A DNA stretch of 36,860 nucleotides from Campylobacterota bacterium. Its GTDB lineage: Bacteria; Campylobacterota; Campylobacteria; Campylobacterales; Nitratiruptoraceae. The notes beneath the pieces are model-generated. The model worked only from the letters and a program-made list of their open reading frames with translations. It was not told where the DNA came from and did no database searches. A program made the position numbers and the translations under genes. Every line of letters begins with the position of its first letter. Position 1 is the stretch's first letter. Below are positions 15,711-25,118 of the stretch, piece after piece. The stretch is from positions 1 through 36,860 of the forward strand of contig WGAT01000069.1 in the NCBI GenBank assembly GCA_015494715.1. Direction: 5' to 3'.

Positions 15711-16097
15711 TTAGGCTTGGGACTCTTGGGCTTTAGTTTGCGAGGCCTCTGATTGGCCGCTCAGTTTCTTAGCTCTTTCTACCATTTTTTCCCAAGCTTG
15801 GATATCTTTTTTGGTTTCGTATTTGATAGTAAGGAATCGGATGACATCTTCGGTAATGCGATAGATCCGCTCTAGTTCCCGTACGGCTTGGGCGGGTGCT
15901 TTGAAGTAGATGATATAGTAGTGCCCACGCTCGAATTTATCGATAGGGTAGGCTAGTTTTCTTACGCCGATATCTTCAGTGGCTACGATCTCGCCGCCGT
16001 TGTTTTGGATTACATCCTTGATAAACTCAAACTTCGCCTTGCTCTCCTCTTCGGTGAGCGTTGGTTTGAGCACGAAAAGTGTCTCGTAGTGTCGCAT
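15711..16097 (-). CDS. rpsF: 30S ribosomal protein bS6
   Basis: bS6 pairs with bS18 on the 30S platform. The N-terminal [17 protein letters not shown], the middle [24 protein letters not shown] and the helix [23 protein letters not shown] are the standard bS6 features over about 100 residues. A charged 25-residue tail ([18 protein letters not shown]) is not conserved. AGGAG precedes the ATG. The promoter lies in the 3' end of holA, and the leader holds a CCGG hairpin discussed separately. Confidence 0.97.
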   Translation of the reverse strand: MRHYETLFVLKPTLTEEESKAKFEFIKDVIQNNGGEIVATEDIGVRKLAYPIDKFERGHYYIIYFKAPAQAVRELERIYRITEDVIRFLTIKYETKKDIQAWEKMVERAKKLSGQSEASQTKAQESQA

Positions 16098-16115
16098 TTT
16101 CTCTCCTTATGGCTA

Positions 16116-16129
16116 TATATCCGGATTTT
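16116..16129 (-). promoter_or_regulatory. Hairpin in the rpsF leader, possible S6:S18 control element
   Basis: On the minus strand CCGGA-AAAA-TCCGG forms a 5-bp stem with an A tetraloop about 20-30 bases before the rpsF ATG, upstream of the ribosome site. S6:S18 complexes are known to bind a CCG-containing structure in their own leader in many bacteria. Sequence content and position suggest a small version of that, but the match to the known motif is not established. Confidence 0.35.
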
Positions 16130-16149
16130 TCCGGCAAGGCTTTTTACCG

Positions 16150-16177
16150 ATTATAAAAAGCAGCCCAATTTTATCAA
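16150..16177 (-). promoter_or_regulatory. Sigma-70 promoter for rpsF-ssb-rpsR
   Basis: On the minus strand TTGATA (16177-16172) and TATAAT (16155-16150) are separated by 16 bp. Transcription would start about 45 bases before rpsF. The -35 lies in the last codons of holA. Confidence 0.7.
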
Positions 16178-17139
16178 AAATATCCTTGGACTTTCATTAA
16201 GCAAGAAAAAAGTAGCGCCTCCTTGTCTATTGATTGGGCGGTTTTGAGATGGTATTCACACTCTTGCAGTTCCAAAAAAATTTGCGGATAGGCTTTGATC
16301 TTGATGGCCGCTCTTGTACGCTCCGCTTCTATTTGTGGGGGGAGCTTATAGCCCAAAATCTCTTTGGAGTCTACTTGGCCGTGCAGTCGGATATAAGAGG
16401 AGAATAAAAAGAGCTGACGCAAAAAGTTTTGAAATCCTAGCAGTATTTTCATCTCATTTTGTTCCTCTTCCAAAATCTTTTGAAAAAGTTGGCTCAACGG
16501 CTCTTTTTTGATAATGGCCATATAAAGACGCTCCAGATTTAAAGGGGCAAGGGGATAGACGAGCCTGTCGATCTCTTTGGTAGTGATAGGCTGTTGGAGA
16601 ATGGTAAGCTTTTCTAGCTCCTTTTTGGCTAGGAGCATATCTCCTTCCAATAAAGCTAGTAGATGCTCAATGGCAAAGGGGTCAATTGAGAGTTTTAACT
16701 CTTTGGCATACGCCATAAGCTCGACTTTGGCTTCTGATAAGGTGGCTTTAAAAAAGCGCACCTCTACAGCCTCTTTTTTTGAGTTGAAAAGCGGAGCGAT
16801 TTTTTTGGCCTGATTGTTTGGAAGCAGATAGATAAAGTAGCTGTTGGGATTTTTTTGGCAAAGCTCTAAAAGAGTGGCGAGTTCCGTTTTGGGTAGAGCT
16901 TTTTCATGGCGTAAAAGCAGCAAATTGGTATCGCCAAACAAAGAGGATTGGCCAAGATACTCTTTGGCTAGACCAAAATCATACTCTTCATAATAGAGTG
17001 TGAGCCGCTGCTCTTTGGGACAGAGGCGATTGGCGATAGTGGCGGCATACTTTTCTATAAAATAGGGCTCTTCGCCCCAAAAAAGGTAGGATTTAAAATC
17101 CTTTTGCTTTTGGAGGCGGTCAAACTGCCGCTTATACAT
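16174..17139 (-). CDS. holA: DNA polymerase III subunit delta HolA
   Basis: HolA opens the sliding clamp within the clamp loader. The 321-residue protein has the delta layout. It starts with YLFWGEEPYFIEKYAATI (the family's L-x-G-E-E/D opening), followed by SSLFGDTNLLLLRHE. The central helical domain carries LLALLEGDMLLAKKELEKL, matching the conserved D-x-x-x-x-x-x-E-x-x-K-L segment of delta, and a C-terminal helical collar follows. Sequence conservation is low, as is normal for HolA. The ATG lies inside the rnr stop region, an 8-bp overlap. The rnr-holA pair is conserved in Campylobacter, which adds support. Confidence 0.85.
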   Translation of the reverse strand: MYKRQFDRLQKQKDFKSYLFWGEEPYFIEKYAATIANRLCPKEQRLTLYYEEYDFGLAKEYLGQSSLFGDTNLLLLRHEKALPKTELATLLELCQKNPNSYFIYLLPNNQAKKIAPLFNSKKEAVEVRFFKATLSEAKVELMAYAKELKLSIDPFAIEHLLALLEGDMLLAKKELEKLTILQQPITTKEIDRLVYPLAPLNLERLYMAIIKKEPLSQLFQKILEEEQNEMKILLGFQNFLRQLFLFSSYIRLHGQVDSKEILGYKLPPQIEAERTRAAIKIKAYPQIFLELQECEYHLKTAQSIDKEALLFSCLMKVQGYF

Positions 17140-19069
17140 TGAGCTTTTCTACTACTTTAGCATAAATTTTTGTAGTAGCGAGATTTGCGTCGCTAATTTC
17201 TACCACTACTCTGTCAAAAAGCTCTACCTCCGCTTGGGGCAAGAAAATACGAGCCCCTTTGATTGTATCGTCTAATTGGGCGATAGGGGTGGACTCTGGA
17301 TCGGTTACCACTGCTTCGAAACGCTTACCGATGTTTTTCTTAGCCCATCTGGCAAACTTTCTATCCATGAAATCCCACTCCACTTTAGCCGCCTCTCGCT
17401 CAAGCTCGCTGATACGCACGGTTAAGGGCTCGATATTTTTGAGGATGTAGTCGAGCTGCTTTTTATCTTCTCGCTGGATCGCTTTGAGCAGGCGGTGCAG
17501 CGTCAGATCCGAGTAGCGTCTGATTGGAGAGGTGAAGTGGGTATATTTTTCAAAGCCCAGTCCGAAGTGGCCGATATTTTCGGCTGTATAGCCCGCTTGC
17601 TTTTGGGTTCGGATAAGCAGTCTGTCCACATGCTCTTTGATACCCAGCCTATCTGCCTCTTTTTGGATATACAAGAAAAGCTCGTGGATCGTATTGAACT
17701 CTTTGGTAAAAATTCCCACATTGGCCAACTCATCCAGCAGCTCTTCGATCTTCTCCATAGCCGGCTCTTCGTGCGTGCGAAAAATTCCAAAATCAAACAT
17801 CTTGGCCGTAGCCTTGTTGGCTAAGAGCATACAATCTTCAATGAGTCCGTGGCTAGGGGTTTCGGTCTCTATCACCGTCTCTACGAGCTCTTGATTTTCA
17901 TCCAGCACCATCCTAATCTCTGGATTGGTAAATTCAAATCCTTTTTGGAGTCGTTTTTGGCGAAGCTTTGTCGTCACATCATAGAGTGGCATCAGATACT
18001 TCAAAATCTCTTTGTCCGTTTCATCGATATTTTCCATCTTGCCGGCCAAAAATTCATCCACTCGATCGTAGCTATATTTTCTGCGGCTTTTGATGATTGC
18101 TTCTATGAGTTCCTCTTTTTTGGGCTCGAGATTTTCATCCAGCTCGATTTTGGCCACATAGGCCAGCCGCTCCACCCCCTCTTTGAGCGAGCAAATCCCC
18201 TCGCTGAGTTTTCTTGGTAACATAGGAATGGATTTATGGGGCAAATAGATGCTAAATCCCCGCTCCTTTGCCTCTTTGTCTATTGGCCCCATTGGAGGGA
18301 CATACTCGCTCACGTCCGCAATCGCCACGTAGAGGGTACGACTCTCCACGTCATAGTAGATCGCATCGTCGTGATCCTTGGCCGTGATGGGGTCTATGGT
18401 ACAAAAGGGTAGATGGGTCAGATCCACCCGATTTGGATAGAGCTCTGGTACGATCTCATCTGGATAGGCGCTGGCTTCCAGTTCCGCTTCGGGAGGAAAC
18501 TCCTCTTTTTTATTATACAGAGCCAACGAAATCTTTTCATCCACTTTGGGATCTTCCAAGACTCCTAGCACCTCTACGATGATGCCGGCTTCGTTGTCCA
18601 CTTTGACTACCGTGTGGTCTGGCAGCTCTTTGAGAGATTTTTTGCTCGCTTTGACGACTATGGGGACTTCGTTCTTGACATTGAAAAAAAGCCCGTTTTG
18701 TTTGTCGAAGTAGGCCACGCTGAAGCGAAAGGCTTTTTCCAGGATATAGACCACCTTGGCTTTTGGGCGACCTTGACCACCAAAGATACGCTTGGCGATG
18801 ACCAGATCTCCTCTGCCCGCCCCGTTGAGATGTTCTGGCTCAATGAGCAAGTCTTTGCTTTTTTGGCCGATCACTTCTAAAAAGCCGGTCCCGTTTCTAG
18901 CGATATCTACTTTGCCCACTCTATATTTGGAGCTGATTTTTAATATTTTGCCGTCTACTTTGATGATTTTATGACGGATAAGATCATCTACCAAAGGCAG
19001 ATACTCCCTTGGCACATCTTTTTGTTCGATGCCTCGTAAAAGGCGTAAAATAAACTCTTTCATACTCAT
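17132..19069 (-). CDS. rnr: Ribonuclease R family 3'-5' exoribonuclease
   Basis: RNase R/VacB degrades structured RNA processively. N-terminal cold-shock/OB segments (about 50-170) lead to the RNB catalytic domain. This opens with FCTIDPITAKDHDDAIYYD, whose Asp cluster binds the metals, continues with DVSEYVPPMGPIDKEAKERGFSIYLP and LPRKLSEGICSLKEGVERLA, and ends with GHFGLGFEKYTHFTSPIRRYSDLTLHR. The C-terminal S1 part is short and divergent, and the total of 645 residues is below E. coli RNase R (about 800) but normal for this phylum. AAGGA precedes the ATG. Confidence 0.95.
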   Translation of the reverse strand: MSMKEFILRLLRGIEQKDVPREYLPLVDDLIRHKIIKVDGKILKISSKYRVGKVDIARNGTGFLEVIGQKSKDLLIEPEHLNGAGRGDLVIAKRIFGGQGRPKAKVVYILEKAFRFSVAYFDKQNGLFFNVKNEVPIVVKASKKSLKELPDHTVVKVDNEAGIIVEVLGVLEDPKVDEKISLALYNKKEEFPPEAELEASAYPDEIVPELYPNRVDLTHLPFCTIDPITAKDHDDAIYYDVESRTLYVAIADVSEYVPPMGPIDKEAKERGFSIYLPHKSIPMLPRKLSEGICSLKEGVERLAYVAKIELDENLEPKKEELIEAIIKSRRKYSYDRVDEFLAGKMENIDETDKEILKYLMPLYDVTTKLRQKRLQKGFEFTNPEIRMVLDENQELVETVIETETPSHGLIEDCMLLANKATAKMFDFGIFRTHEEPAMEKIEELLDELANVGIFTKEFNTIHELFLYIQKEADRLGIKEHVDRLLIRTQKQAGYTAENIGHFGLGFEKYTHFTSPIRRYSDLTLHRLLKAIQREDKKQLDYILKNIEPLTVRISELEREAAKVEWDFMDRKFARWAKKNIGKRFEAVVTDPESTPIAQLDDTIKGARIFLPQAEVELFDRVVVEISDANLATTKIYAKVVEKLNV

Positions 19070-19108
19070 ATATTTTCCTTAAAAAATTGTTTTGCAAATC
19101 CTAAGAAT

Positions 19109-19117
19109 ATTATATCA
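19109..19117 (-). promoter_or_regulatory. Extended -10 promoter for rnr-holA
   Basis: On the minus strand TGATATAAT is a consensus extended -10 (TGnTATAAT) 40 bases before the rnr ATG. No -35 is evident. The divergent ilvC promoter must lie to its right, where only weak -10-like sequences (TATAAA at 19137, TAAAAT at 19204) are visible. Confidence 0.65.
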
Positions 19118-19212
19118 TAAAACTTTAGTCATTTTGTATAAAGTGTAAACTCTTGTATCTCACAATAGCAAACTCGTTTATGTAAAACTAAAGGTATTTT
19201 AAGTAAAATTAG

Positions 19213-20259
<1,047 letters not shown>

Positions 20260-20261
20260 GG

Positions 20262-20276
20262 GGGGAGATTCTCCCC
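20262..20276. promoter_or_regulatory. GC-rich hairpin between ilvC and the deacetylase gene
   Basis: GGGGAG-ATT-CTCCCC is a perfect 6-bp stem just after the ilvC stop. The following bases (GGGTTTCTTC) are a poor U-tract, so it may be an attenuating or RNA-stabilising hairpin rather than a full terminator. It also contains the only purine-rich stretch before the downstream ATG. Confidence 0.45.
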
Positions 20277-20286
20277 GGGTTTCTTC

Positions 20287-21345
20287 ATGCGCAGACGAAA
20301 AAAGCCTATCGTCATCAAACATAAAAGTGTCCTTTCTAAATCAAGCAAGAAATATATCTATCTTTTTATACTTATCCTTATACTAAGCTTTATCATCGTC
20401 GGTCTGAGTATCTATTTATATCAACTTGGATACAACAAAGGAAAAGAGGCGGCGCAATGTAGTGCGCGAAGTTTTTACAAACGCTCTTTGGAGCAGATCA
20501 AACTCCAAGAGCGAGAAGCTTTGAAAAAGATTCTCCAGCCCTCCACCCTCTCCGAAATAGAAGATTACAATCAAAATCTATCAAGCTCCCAAAGTTCTCA
20601 TAGTTCCTCTGCACAAAGTTCCATTGCATCCAGTCGTAGCCTCTCTTCCTCCCAATCTTCTCGCTCTTTAGCAAAAGAGCCAGATACAAGCGGGTTGCCA
20701 AAGCCAAGGCTGGCCATTATTATAGACGATGTGGGCTATGCTTCACAGGTACGGGCCATCAAGGCTTTGGGACTGCCCATTAATGTCTCTTTTTTTCCGC
20801 CCACGCCGACCCATCCCAATACGCCCAGATACGCTAAAGGTTTGAGGCACTATATGATCCATTTGCCTATGGAGGCAATGCACTACTCACATGAGGAGCG
20901 CTATACTTTTCGTCCTACCACTTCCACTTTGGCGATGGATCGCTATGTCGCCGCACTGCGTAAGGAGTTTCCTAGGGCCCGTTGTATCAACAACCATACC
21001 GGCAGCCGATTTACGGCCGATTACAAGGCTATGAAGCGGTTGATTAGCGTGCTGGATCGTTACCATTTTTGCTTTATAGACAGCAGGACGACGCCAAGGA
21101 CCCAAGTCCCTCGTTTGATGCGAAATTTTCATAGACGCTATTTAGCCAGAAATGTCTTTTTGGATAATGATATCAATGTGGCAAAAATCAAAGCGCAACT
21201 CAAAAAAGCGATCCACTTAGCCAAGCGTAGAGGGCTTGCCATCGCCATTGGCCATCCGCACGCCAAGACGCTCGAAGCGATCAGGGAGTCTAAAGGGATT
21301 TTAAAAGAAGTTCGACTAATATATGTAGATGAGCTTCTTCATTAA
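20287..21345 (+). CDS. Divergent polysaccharide deacetylase family protein
   Basis: A 352-residue bitopic protein with a very basic N-terminus, a membrane segment at about residues 24-46, a coiled region, a Ser/Gln-rich linker (about 98-128) and a C-terminal NodB-like fold. Seen are LAIIIDDVGY (the metal-site Asp pair), NVSFFPPTP, YMIHLPMEA, NNHTGSRFT, FIDSRTT and IAIGHPHAKTLEAI, the signature series of the YibQ/DUF610 divergent deacetylases. Substrate and activity of this family are not established; an envelope role is likely. No Shine-Dalgarno sequence is evident before ATG 20287, which is only 27 bases after ilvC. Campylobacter has a homologue at the same place, between ilvC and dprA. Confidence 0.88.
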   Translation: MRRRKKPIVIKHKSVLSKSSKKYIYLFILILILSFIIVGLSIYLYQLGYNKGKEAAQCSARSFYKRSLEQIKLQEREALKKILQPSTLSEIEDYNQNLSSSQSSHSSSAQSSIASSRSLSSSQSSRSLAKEPDTSGLPKPRLAIIIDDVGYASQVRAIKALGLPINVSFFPPTPTHPNTPRYAKGLRHYMIHLPMEAMHYSHEERYTFRPTTSTLAMDRYVAALRKEFPRARCINNHTGSRFTADYKAMKRLISVLDRYHFCFIDSRTTPRTQVPRLMRNFHRRYLARNVFLDNDINVAKIKAQLKKAIHLAKRRGLAIAIGHPHAKTLEAIRESKGILKEVRLIYVDELLH

Positions 21346-21354
21346 GGATCACCC

Positions 21355-22689
21355 ATGCGCAAACTCTCCATAGCGATTGGCTTAGGGCTTTTGAGTTTCG
21401 CCTTTGCCAGTTATGTATTTGAACCCGTACAGGCAAGACTGCTTGGCAGCGTAGTTTTTTTGGTCTATTTGTGGAGCAGCGAAGCACTGCCCTTGGGGGT
21501 GGTCTCTTTGCTTCCTTTGTTGCTTTTTCCCCTCCTTGGTATTTTAGACCTGAAAACTACGGCACCCAACTATTCCAAACCTATTATCTTTTTATTTATC
21601 GGTGGTTTTTTGCTAGCCCTTGGTATGCAAAAGACCAAACTCCACGAGATAGTAGCAGCGAAGCTTTTGGGACTCTTTCCAAAGAGCGCTACGGGAGTGC
21701 TCTACGCTCTTGCCATCACTACGGCGGCTTTGAGCGCCTTTTTGTCCAATACCACCGTAACGATTATGATGATGCCTATCGCTCTATTCCTTAGTGACAA
21801 TCCAAAGCTTAAAGTCCGCTATCTTTTGGCTACGGCCTATGGAGCCAGTATCGGGGGGATTTTTACGCCTATCGGTACGCCGCCAAACATTATTTTGCTT
21901 GGATTTTTGGAGGAGTGGCATCTTAAAGCCCCCACATTTTTAGAGTGGATGGTTTTAACGGCTCCGGTAGTGGGCGTTATGATCTTGTTTGTTCCATGGC
22001 TGCTCGCACGAGGGGTTAAGGACGAGGTGGTGGAGTGTAGCGTTGCAGAGATTACTTGTATGAGCACGCAGCAGCGGCGGCTTGCATGGCTTTTAGGTAT
22101 TTTAGTAGTTTTATTGCTGCTCAATGCGATTATTCGTCCCCTTTTGGGTTGGACTTTGGACGAGAAGCTGCTGCTTTTGGGCTTTGGACTGGCGCTTTTT
22201 TTGCCAAATGTACAGATTTTGGAGTGGGAAGATACGCGCCAGATGCCCTATGAGGTGGTTTTTTTGTTCGGGGCCGGTTTTGCCATAGCCTCAGCTTTTA
22301 TCAAAAGCGATCTAGCCTCTGCGCTGGCTAGCTATTTTGGGGCTTTTGCCGGATTGCCATTGTTTGCTTTGCTCTTTTTGGTGGCTCTGTTTGTCTCTTT
22401 TGCTACGGAAATTACCAGTAACACCGCTTTAACATCCATCGTGCTGCCCATATTTTACGAGTTTGCCAAGAGTCACCATCTGCCCGAGCAGATTATTCTC
22501 TTTACCGCCACGATCGCGGCGAGCTACGCCTTTATGCTCCCCATCGCCACGCCGCCAAACGCTATTATTATGTCTAGTCGTTTGATTAAAATCAAAGAGA
22601 TGGCAAAGATCGGCTTTATAGTAGATCTTGTGGGGGTGGCAGTCGTTTCGCTGGTAGCCATCGTGTTTTGGAGCCGTTTTTTTGGATAA
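21355..22689 (+). CDS. SLC13/DASS family anion transporter
   Basis: A 444-residue inner-membrane carrier with about 11-12 hydrophobic segments. Both DASS signature repeats are present: SNTTVTIMMMPIA with IGTPPNIILLG in the first half, and SNTALTSIVLPI with IATPPNAIIMSS in the second. These SNT and TPPN loops form the sodium and substrate sites of the divalent anion:Na+ symporters (di- and tricarboxylates, sulfate or phosphate). The substrate cannot be read from sequence. AAGGA precedes the ATG, which is 9 bp after the deacetylase gene, and its end overlaps dprA by 8 bp. It is an insertion relative to the Campylobacter order, where dprA follows the deacetylase directly. Confidence 0.92.
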   Translation: MRKLSIAIGLGLLSFAFASYVFEPVQARLLGSVVFLVYLWSSEALPLGVVSLLPLLLFPLLGILDLKTTAPNYSKPIIFLFIGGFLLALGMQKTKLHEIVAAKLLGLFPKSATGVLYALAITTAALSAFLSNTTVTIMMMPIALFLSDNPKLKVRYLLATAYGASIGGIFTPIGTPPNIILLGFLEEWHLKAPTFLEWMVLTAPVVGVMILFVPWLLARGVKDEVVECSVAEITCMSTQQRRLAWLLGILVVLLLLNAIIRPLLGWTLDEKLLLLGFGLALFLPNVQILEWEDTRQMPYEVVFLFGAGFAIASAFIKSDLASALASYFGAFAGLPLFALLFLVALFVSFATEITSNTALTSIVLPIFYEFAKSHHLPEQIILFTATIAASYAFMLPIATPPNAIIMSSRLIKIKEMAKIGFIVDLVGVAVVSLVAIVFWSRFFG

Positions 22690-23431
22690 GCTACAAGAGT
22701 TGATTGCCCAAATAGGGACGAAAATCTATTATAAAGGCGATCTTTCTCTTTTGCAAAGGCCAAAGATATCCATAGTCGGGGCTAGGAGAGCGAGCGATTA
22801 CGCCAAGCGTACTACCTATCAGCTAGCCTCCGCTTTGGCTAGAAGAGGGTGTGTGGTGGTCAGCGGTGGGGCTATGGGAATCGATGCGATGGCACACCGA
22901 GGAGCGGGAGCGGCCAACACCATCGCCGTGGTGGCCAGCGGGATCGATATTCGCTATCCGGCTATCAACAAAGAGCTCATTGCTTCCATCGAGCAAAGAG
23001 GTTTAGTGCTTAGCCGTTTTGAGGAGGGTTTTAGGCCTACAAAGTGGAGTTTTGTGGTGCGTAATGAAATGGTCGTGGCTTTGGGTGCGGTGTTGGTAGT
23101 CTCTGAAGCGGATATAAAGAGCGGCTCGATGCGAAGCGTGGAGTATGCTCTGGATATGGGCAAGCCGATCTTCGTACTGCCCCACCGGCTGGGAGAGAGC
23201 GAGGGGACCCAAAAGCTGCTTCAAGAGGGTAAAGCCCAGCCTATTTGGGATATTGAAGCCTTTGCGGATCGTTTTGGCCAGAGTGAGCCACTAGATGAGT
23301 TTGAGGTCTACCTGCGCTCCAATCCGGGCTATGAGGAAGCGCTCCAAAGATTTGGCCAAAAAATTTTGGAACTTGAGCTTATGGGTACAATCATTATCAA
23401 AGGGGGCAAAATCTACTATCAAGGAGAGTGA
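22682..23431 (+). CDS. dprA: DNA-processing protein DprA
   Basis: DprA protects incoming single-stranded DNA and loads RecA during natural transformation. The protein (249 residues) has the Rossmann-like core: ISIVGARRASDYA, VVSGGAMGIDAMAHRGA, IAVVASGIDIRYP, FVVRNEMVVALGAVLVVSEA and SGSMRSVEYALDMGKPIFVLP. A C-terminal winged-helix segment (about 212-249) ends in GTIIIKGGKIYY. The N-terminal SAM-like domain of longer homologues is missing, as in other Campylobacterota. The start is TTG inside the SLC13 stop region with GGAG eight bases upstream; no ATG fits. PilT elsewhere in the window could serve the same uptake process. Confidence 0.93.
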   Translation: MDKLQELIAQIGTKIYYKGDLSLLQRPKISIVGARRASDYAKRTTYQLASALARRGCVVVSGGAMGIDAMAHRGAGAANTIAVVASGIDIRYPAINKELIASIEQRGLVLSRFEEGFRPTKWSFVVRNEMVVALGAVLVVSEADIKSGSMRSVEYALDMGKPIFVLPHRLGESEGTQKLLQEGKAQPIWDIEAFADRFGQSEPLDEFEVYLRSNPGYEEALQRFGQKILELELMGTIIIKGGKIYYQGE

Positions 23432-23757
23432 TGCAAAGGATACCGCTAGGGCAATACGCCAAAAAGATGCGAATGAGTCGGGCACAGGTAATCAAAAAGA
23501 TCCTTGTGGGAGAACTTCAGGCCGAAGAGGTGATGGAAAATGGTAAGAAAGTGCGTTATATCTTGATTGAATCTGAAAAACTGCCGCAAATACAAAATCA
23601 ATGTGAAGAGATGTTGGCCAAAATGGGAATAGTGGCCGATCTGATTTTTCAAGAGGATGGGGAATGCTTCGCTCTTGTGGATGATCGGCTGCTTCGGGTT
23701 AAGGATAAGAAAGCAAAATGGCTAAAACCTCTCCAAAGGAGAGTAAATGAACGTTAA
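23431..23757 (+). CDS. Small protein with excisionase/MerR-like HTH
   Basis: A 108-residue protein I cannot name. Its first 45 residues (IPLGQYAKKMRMSRAQVIKKILVGELQAEEV, then KKVRYILIE) look like a winged helix-turn-helix of the excisionase/MerR type: a recognition helix after MSRAQV, then GEL and a wing strand. The rest is an alternating helix/strand region ending in very basic KDKKAKWLKPLQRR. ATG at 23431 is preferred to the GTG one codon earlier because AAGGAG is then properly spaced. It overlaps the dprA stop by one base and the next gene by 11 bp, so it is co-translated with them. Confidence 0.65.
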   Translation: MQRIPLGQYAKKMRMSRAQVIKKILVGELQAEEVMENGKKVRYILIESEKLPQIQNQCEEMLAKMGIVADLIFQEDGECFALVDDRLLRVKDKKAKWLKPLQRRVNER

Positions 23758-24841
23758 AAAAATTTTCATTTTTTTTATTACTTTGGTACTGCTCTTTTTT
23801 GCGTGGCGGCTTTTCCCTTTTTTGGAGCTGGGTAGCGTTTCAAAGCCAAAGCCTATTACCCCCCGTGGGGCTTTGATGGATATTGAGCGTACCAATATCG
23901 AGATTTTTGAACACTCAAAAGACAGCGTAGTCTATATCTCCACTTTGCAACGCGTAGTTGATTATTGGAGTATGAGTATCACCGATATTCCAAAAGGGAC
24001 GGGTAGCGGCTTTGTATGGGATAAGTTTGGCCATATCGTTACCAACTACCATGTAATCCGAGGAGCTAGCGAAGCGGTGGTGACGCTGAGCAACGGCGTA
24101 GGGTATAAGGCGACTTTGGTGGGTACGGATCCAAGTCACGATTTGGCCGTACTCAAAATCACTTCCGTACCCGGAGTGATGAAGCCGGTGATCATCGGGG
24201 ATAGCTCCAAGCTAAAAGTCGGCCAGATAGTGTATGCCATCGGTAATCCTTTTGGGCTGGACTGGACGATGACGATGGGTATCATCTCAGCGCTGGATCG
24301 GGTGATCGATGAACGAGGCGGTGCGAAAATCCATCACGCCATACAAACGGATGCCGCAATCAATCCGGGCAACTCCGGAGGCCCTCTTATTGATAGTGCG
24401 GGACGGGTGATCGGAGTCAATACGGCAATTTATAGCCCAAGCGGTGCGAGTGCGGGTATAGGGTTTGCCATCCCTATCGATTTAGTCAATAAGGTGGTAA
24501 GCTCTATCATCGCTTATGGTCGTTACGTTCCTCCCTCTCTTGGGATTGAGAGCGATGACCGGATCAATAAGCTTTTGGCCCGACGCTTTGGTGTTGCGGG
24601 AGTGGCCGTACTTAAAGTTTTGCCAAATTCTCCCGCAGCGGCGGCAGGTCTGCGCCCTACGCGAATCTATCCCGATGGTTCTATAGAATTTGGTGATATA
24701 ATAGTAGCGGTGGACGGCAAAAGAGTGCACACTTTGTACGAGCTCCAAGAGTTTATACGGCATCACAAGCATGGCGATAAAGTGGATTTGACTCTTTTGC
24801 GTGGAGGAAAAAAGCGCCATATCGTGCTACATTTGCGATAA
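23747..24841 (+). CDS. HtrA/Deg-type serine protease with one PDZ domain
   Basis: A 364-residue periplasmic protease anchored by an N-terminal hydrophobic segment (about 5-25). The trypsin-like domain has the full triad: His102 (TNYHVIRGA), Asp132 (SHDLAVLKI) and Ser210 (INPGNSGGPL). GTGSGFVW precedes the His and GIGFAIPID follows the Ser, both typical of the family. One PDZ domain (about 262-364) includes VLPNSPAAAAGL and GDIIVAVDGKRV. A single PDZ and a membrane anchor resemble DegS more than DegP, but the regulatory partners (RseA/sigma-E) are not known in Campylobacterota, so I give no symbol. It overlaps the upstream HTH gene by 11 bp. Confidence 0.93.
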   Translation: MNVKKIFIFFITLVLLFFAWRLFPFLELGSVSKPKPITPRGALMDIERTNIEIFEHSKDSVVYISTLQRVVDYWSMSITDIPKGTGSGFVWDKFGHIVTNYHVIRGASEAVVTLSNGVGYKATLVGTDPSHDLAVLKITSVPGVMKPVIIGDSSKLKVGQIVYAIGNPFGLDWTMTMGIISALDRVIDERGGAKIHHAIQTDAAINPGNSGGPLIDSAGRVIGVNTAIYSPSGASAGIGFAIPIDLVNKVVSSIIAYGRYVPPSLGIESDDRINKLLARRFGVAGVAVLKVLPNSPAAAAGLRPTRIYPDGSIEFGDIIVAVDGKRVHTLYELQEFIRHHKHGDKVDLTLLRGGKKRHIVLHLR

Positions 24842-24851
24842 GGAGGTATAT

Positions 24852-25118
24852 ATGCTCAAAGATCTGATCTATTTTGGCGTAGGGAGTGCCCTCTTGGTCA
24901 AAGAGAAAGTGGAAGAGGAGCTCCAAAAGCTCGTGGAAAAAGGGAAGCTGAGTAAAGAGGATGTGAAAAAGATCGTCGAAGAGGCGAAGAAAAAGGGGGA
25001 AGAGGAGGAGAAAAAGGCCAAAGCTGAGCTCAAGAAGCTCCTCAAAGAGGTGATCCAAGAGGCTGGATGCGCCACCAAAAAAGATATCCAAGAGCTCAAA
25101 AAACTCCTTGAAAAGTAG
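24852..25118 (+). CDS. Phasin-like coiled-coil protein
   Basis: An 88-residue protein of almost pure helix: a short hydrophobic start (LKDLIYFGVGSALLVKEKVEEEL) and then a Lys/Glu-rich heptad run (about 30-70) ending in CATKKDIQELKKLLEK. The first part matches the opening of small phasin/PhaF-like proteins, which coat polyhydroxyalkanoate granules, though many such proteins have no link to granules. No PHA gene is in view. A consensus AGGAGG six bases before the ATG predicts strong translation. Its end overlaps the possible start of the UbiB-family gene, so the two are probably coupled. Confidence 0.75.
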   Translation: MLKDLIYFGVGSALLVKEKVEEELQKLVEKGKLSKEDVKKIVEEAKKKGEEEEKKAKAELKKLLKEVIQEAGCATKKDIQELKKLLEK

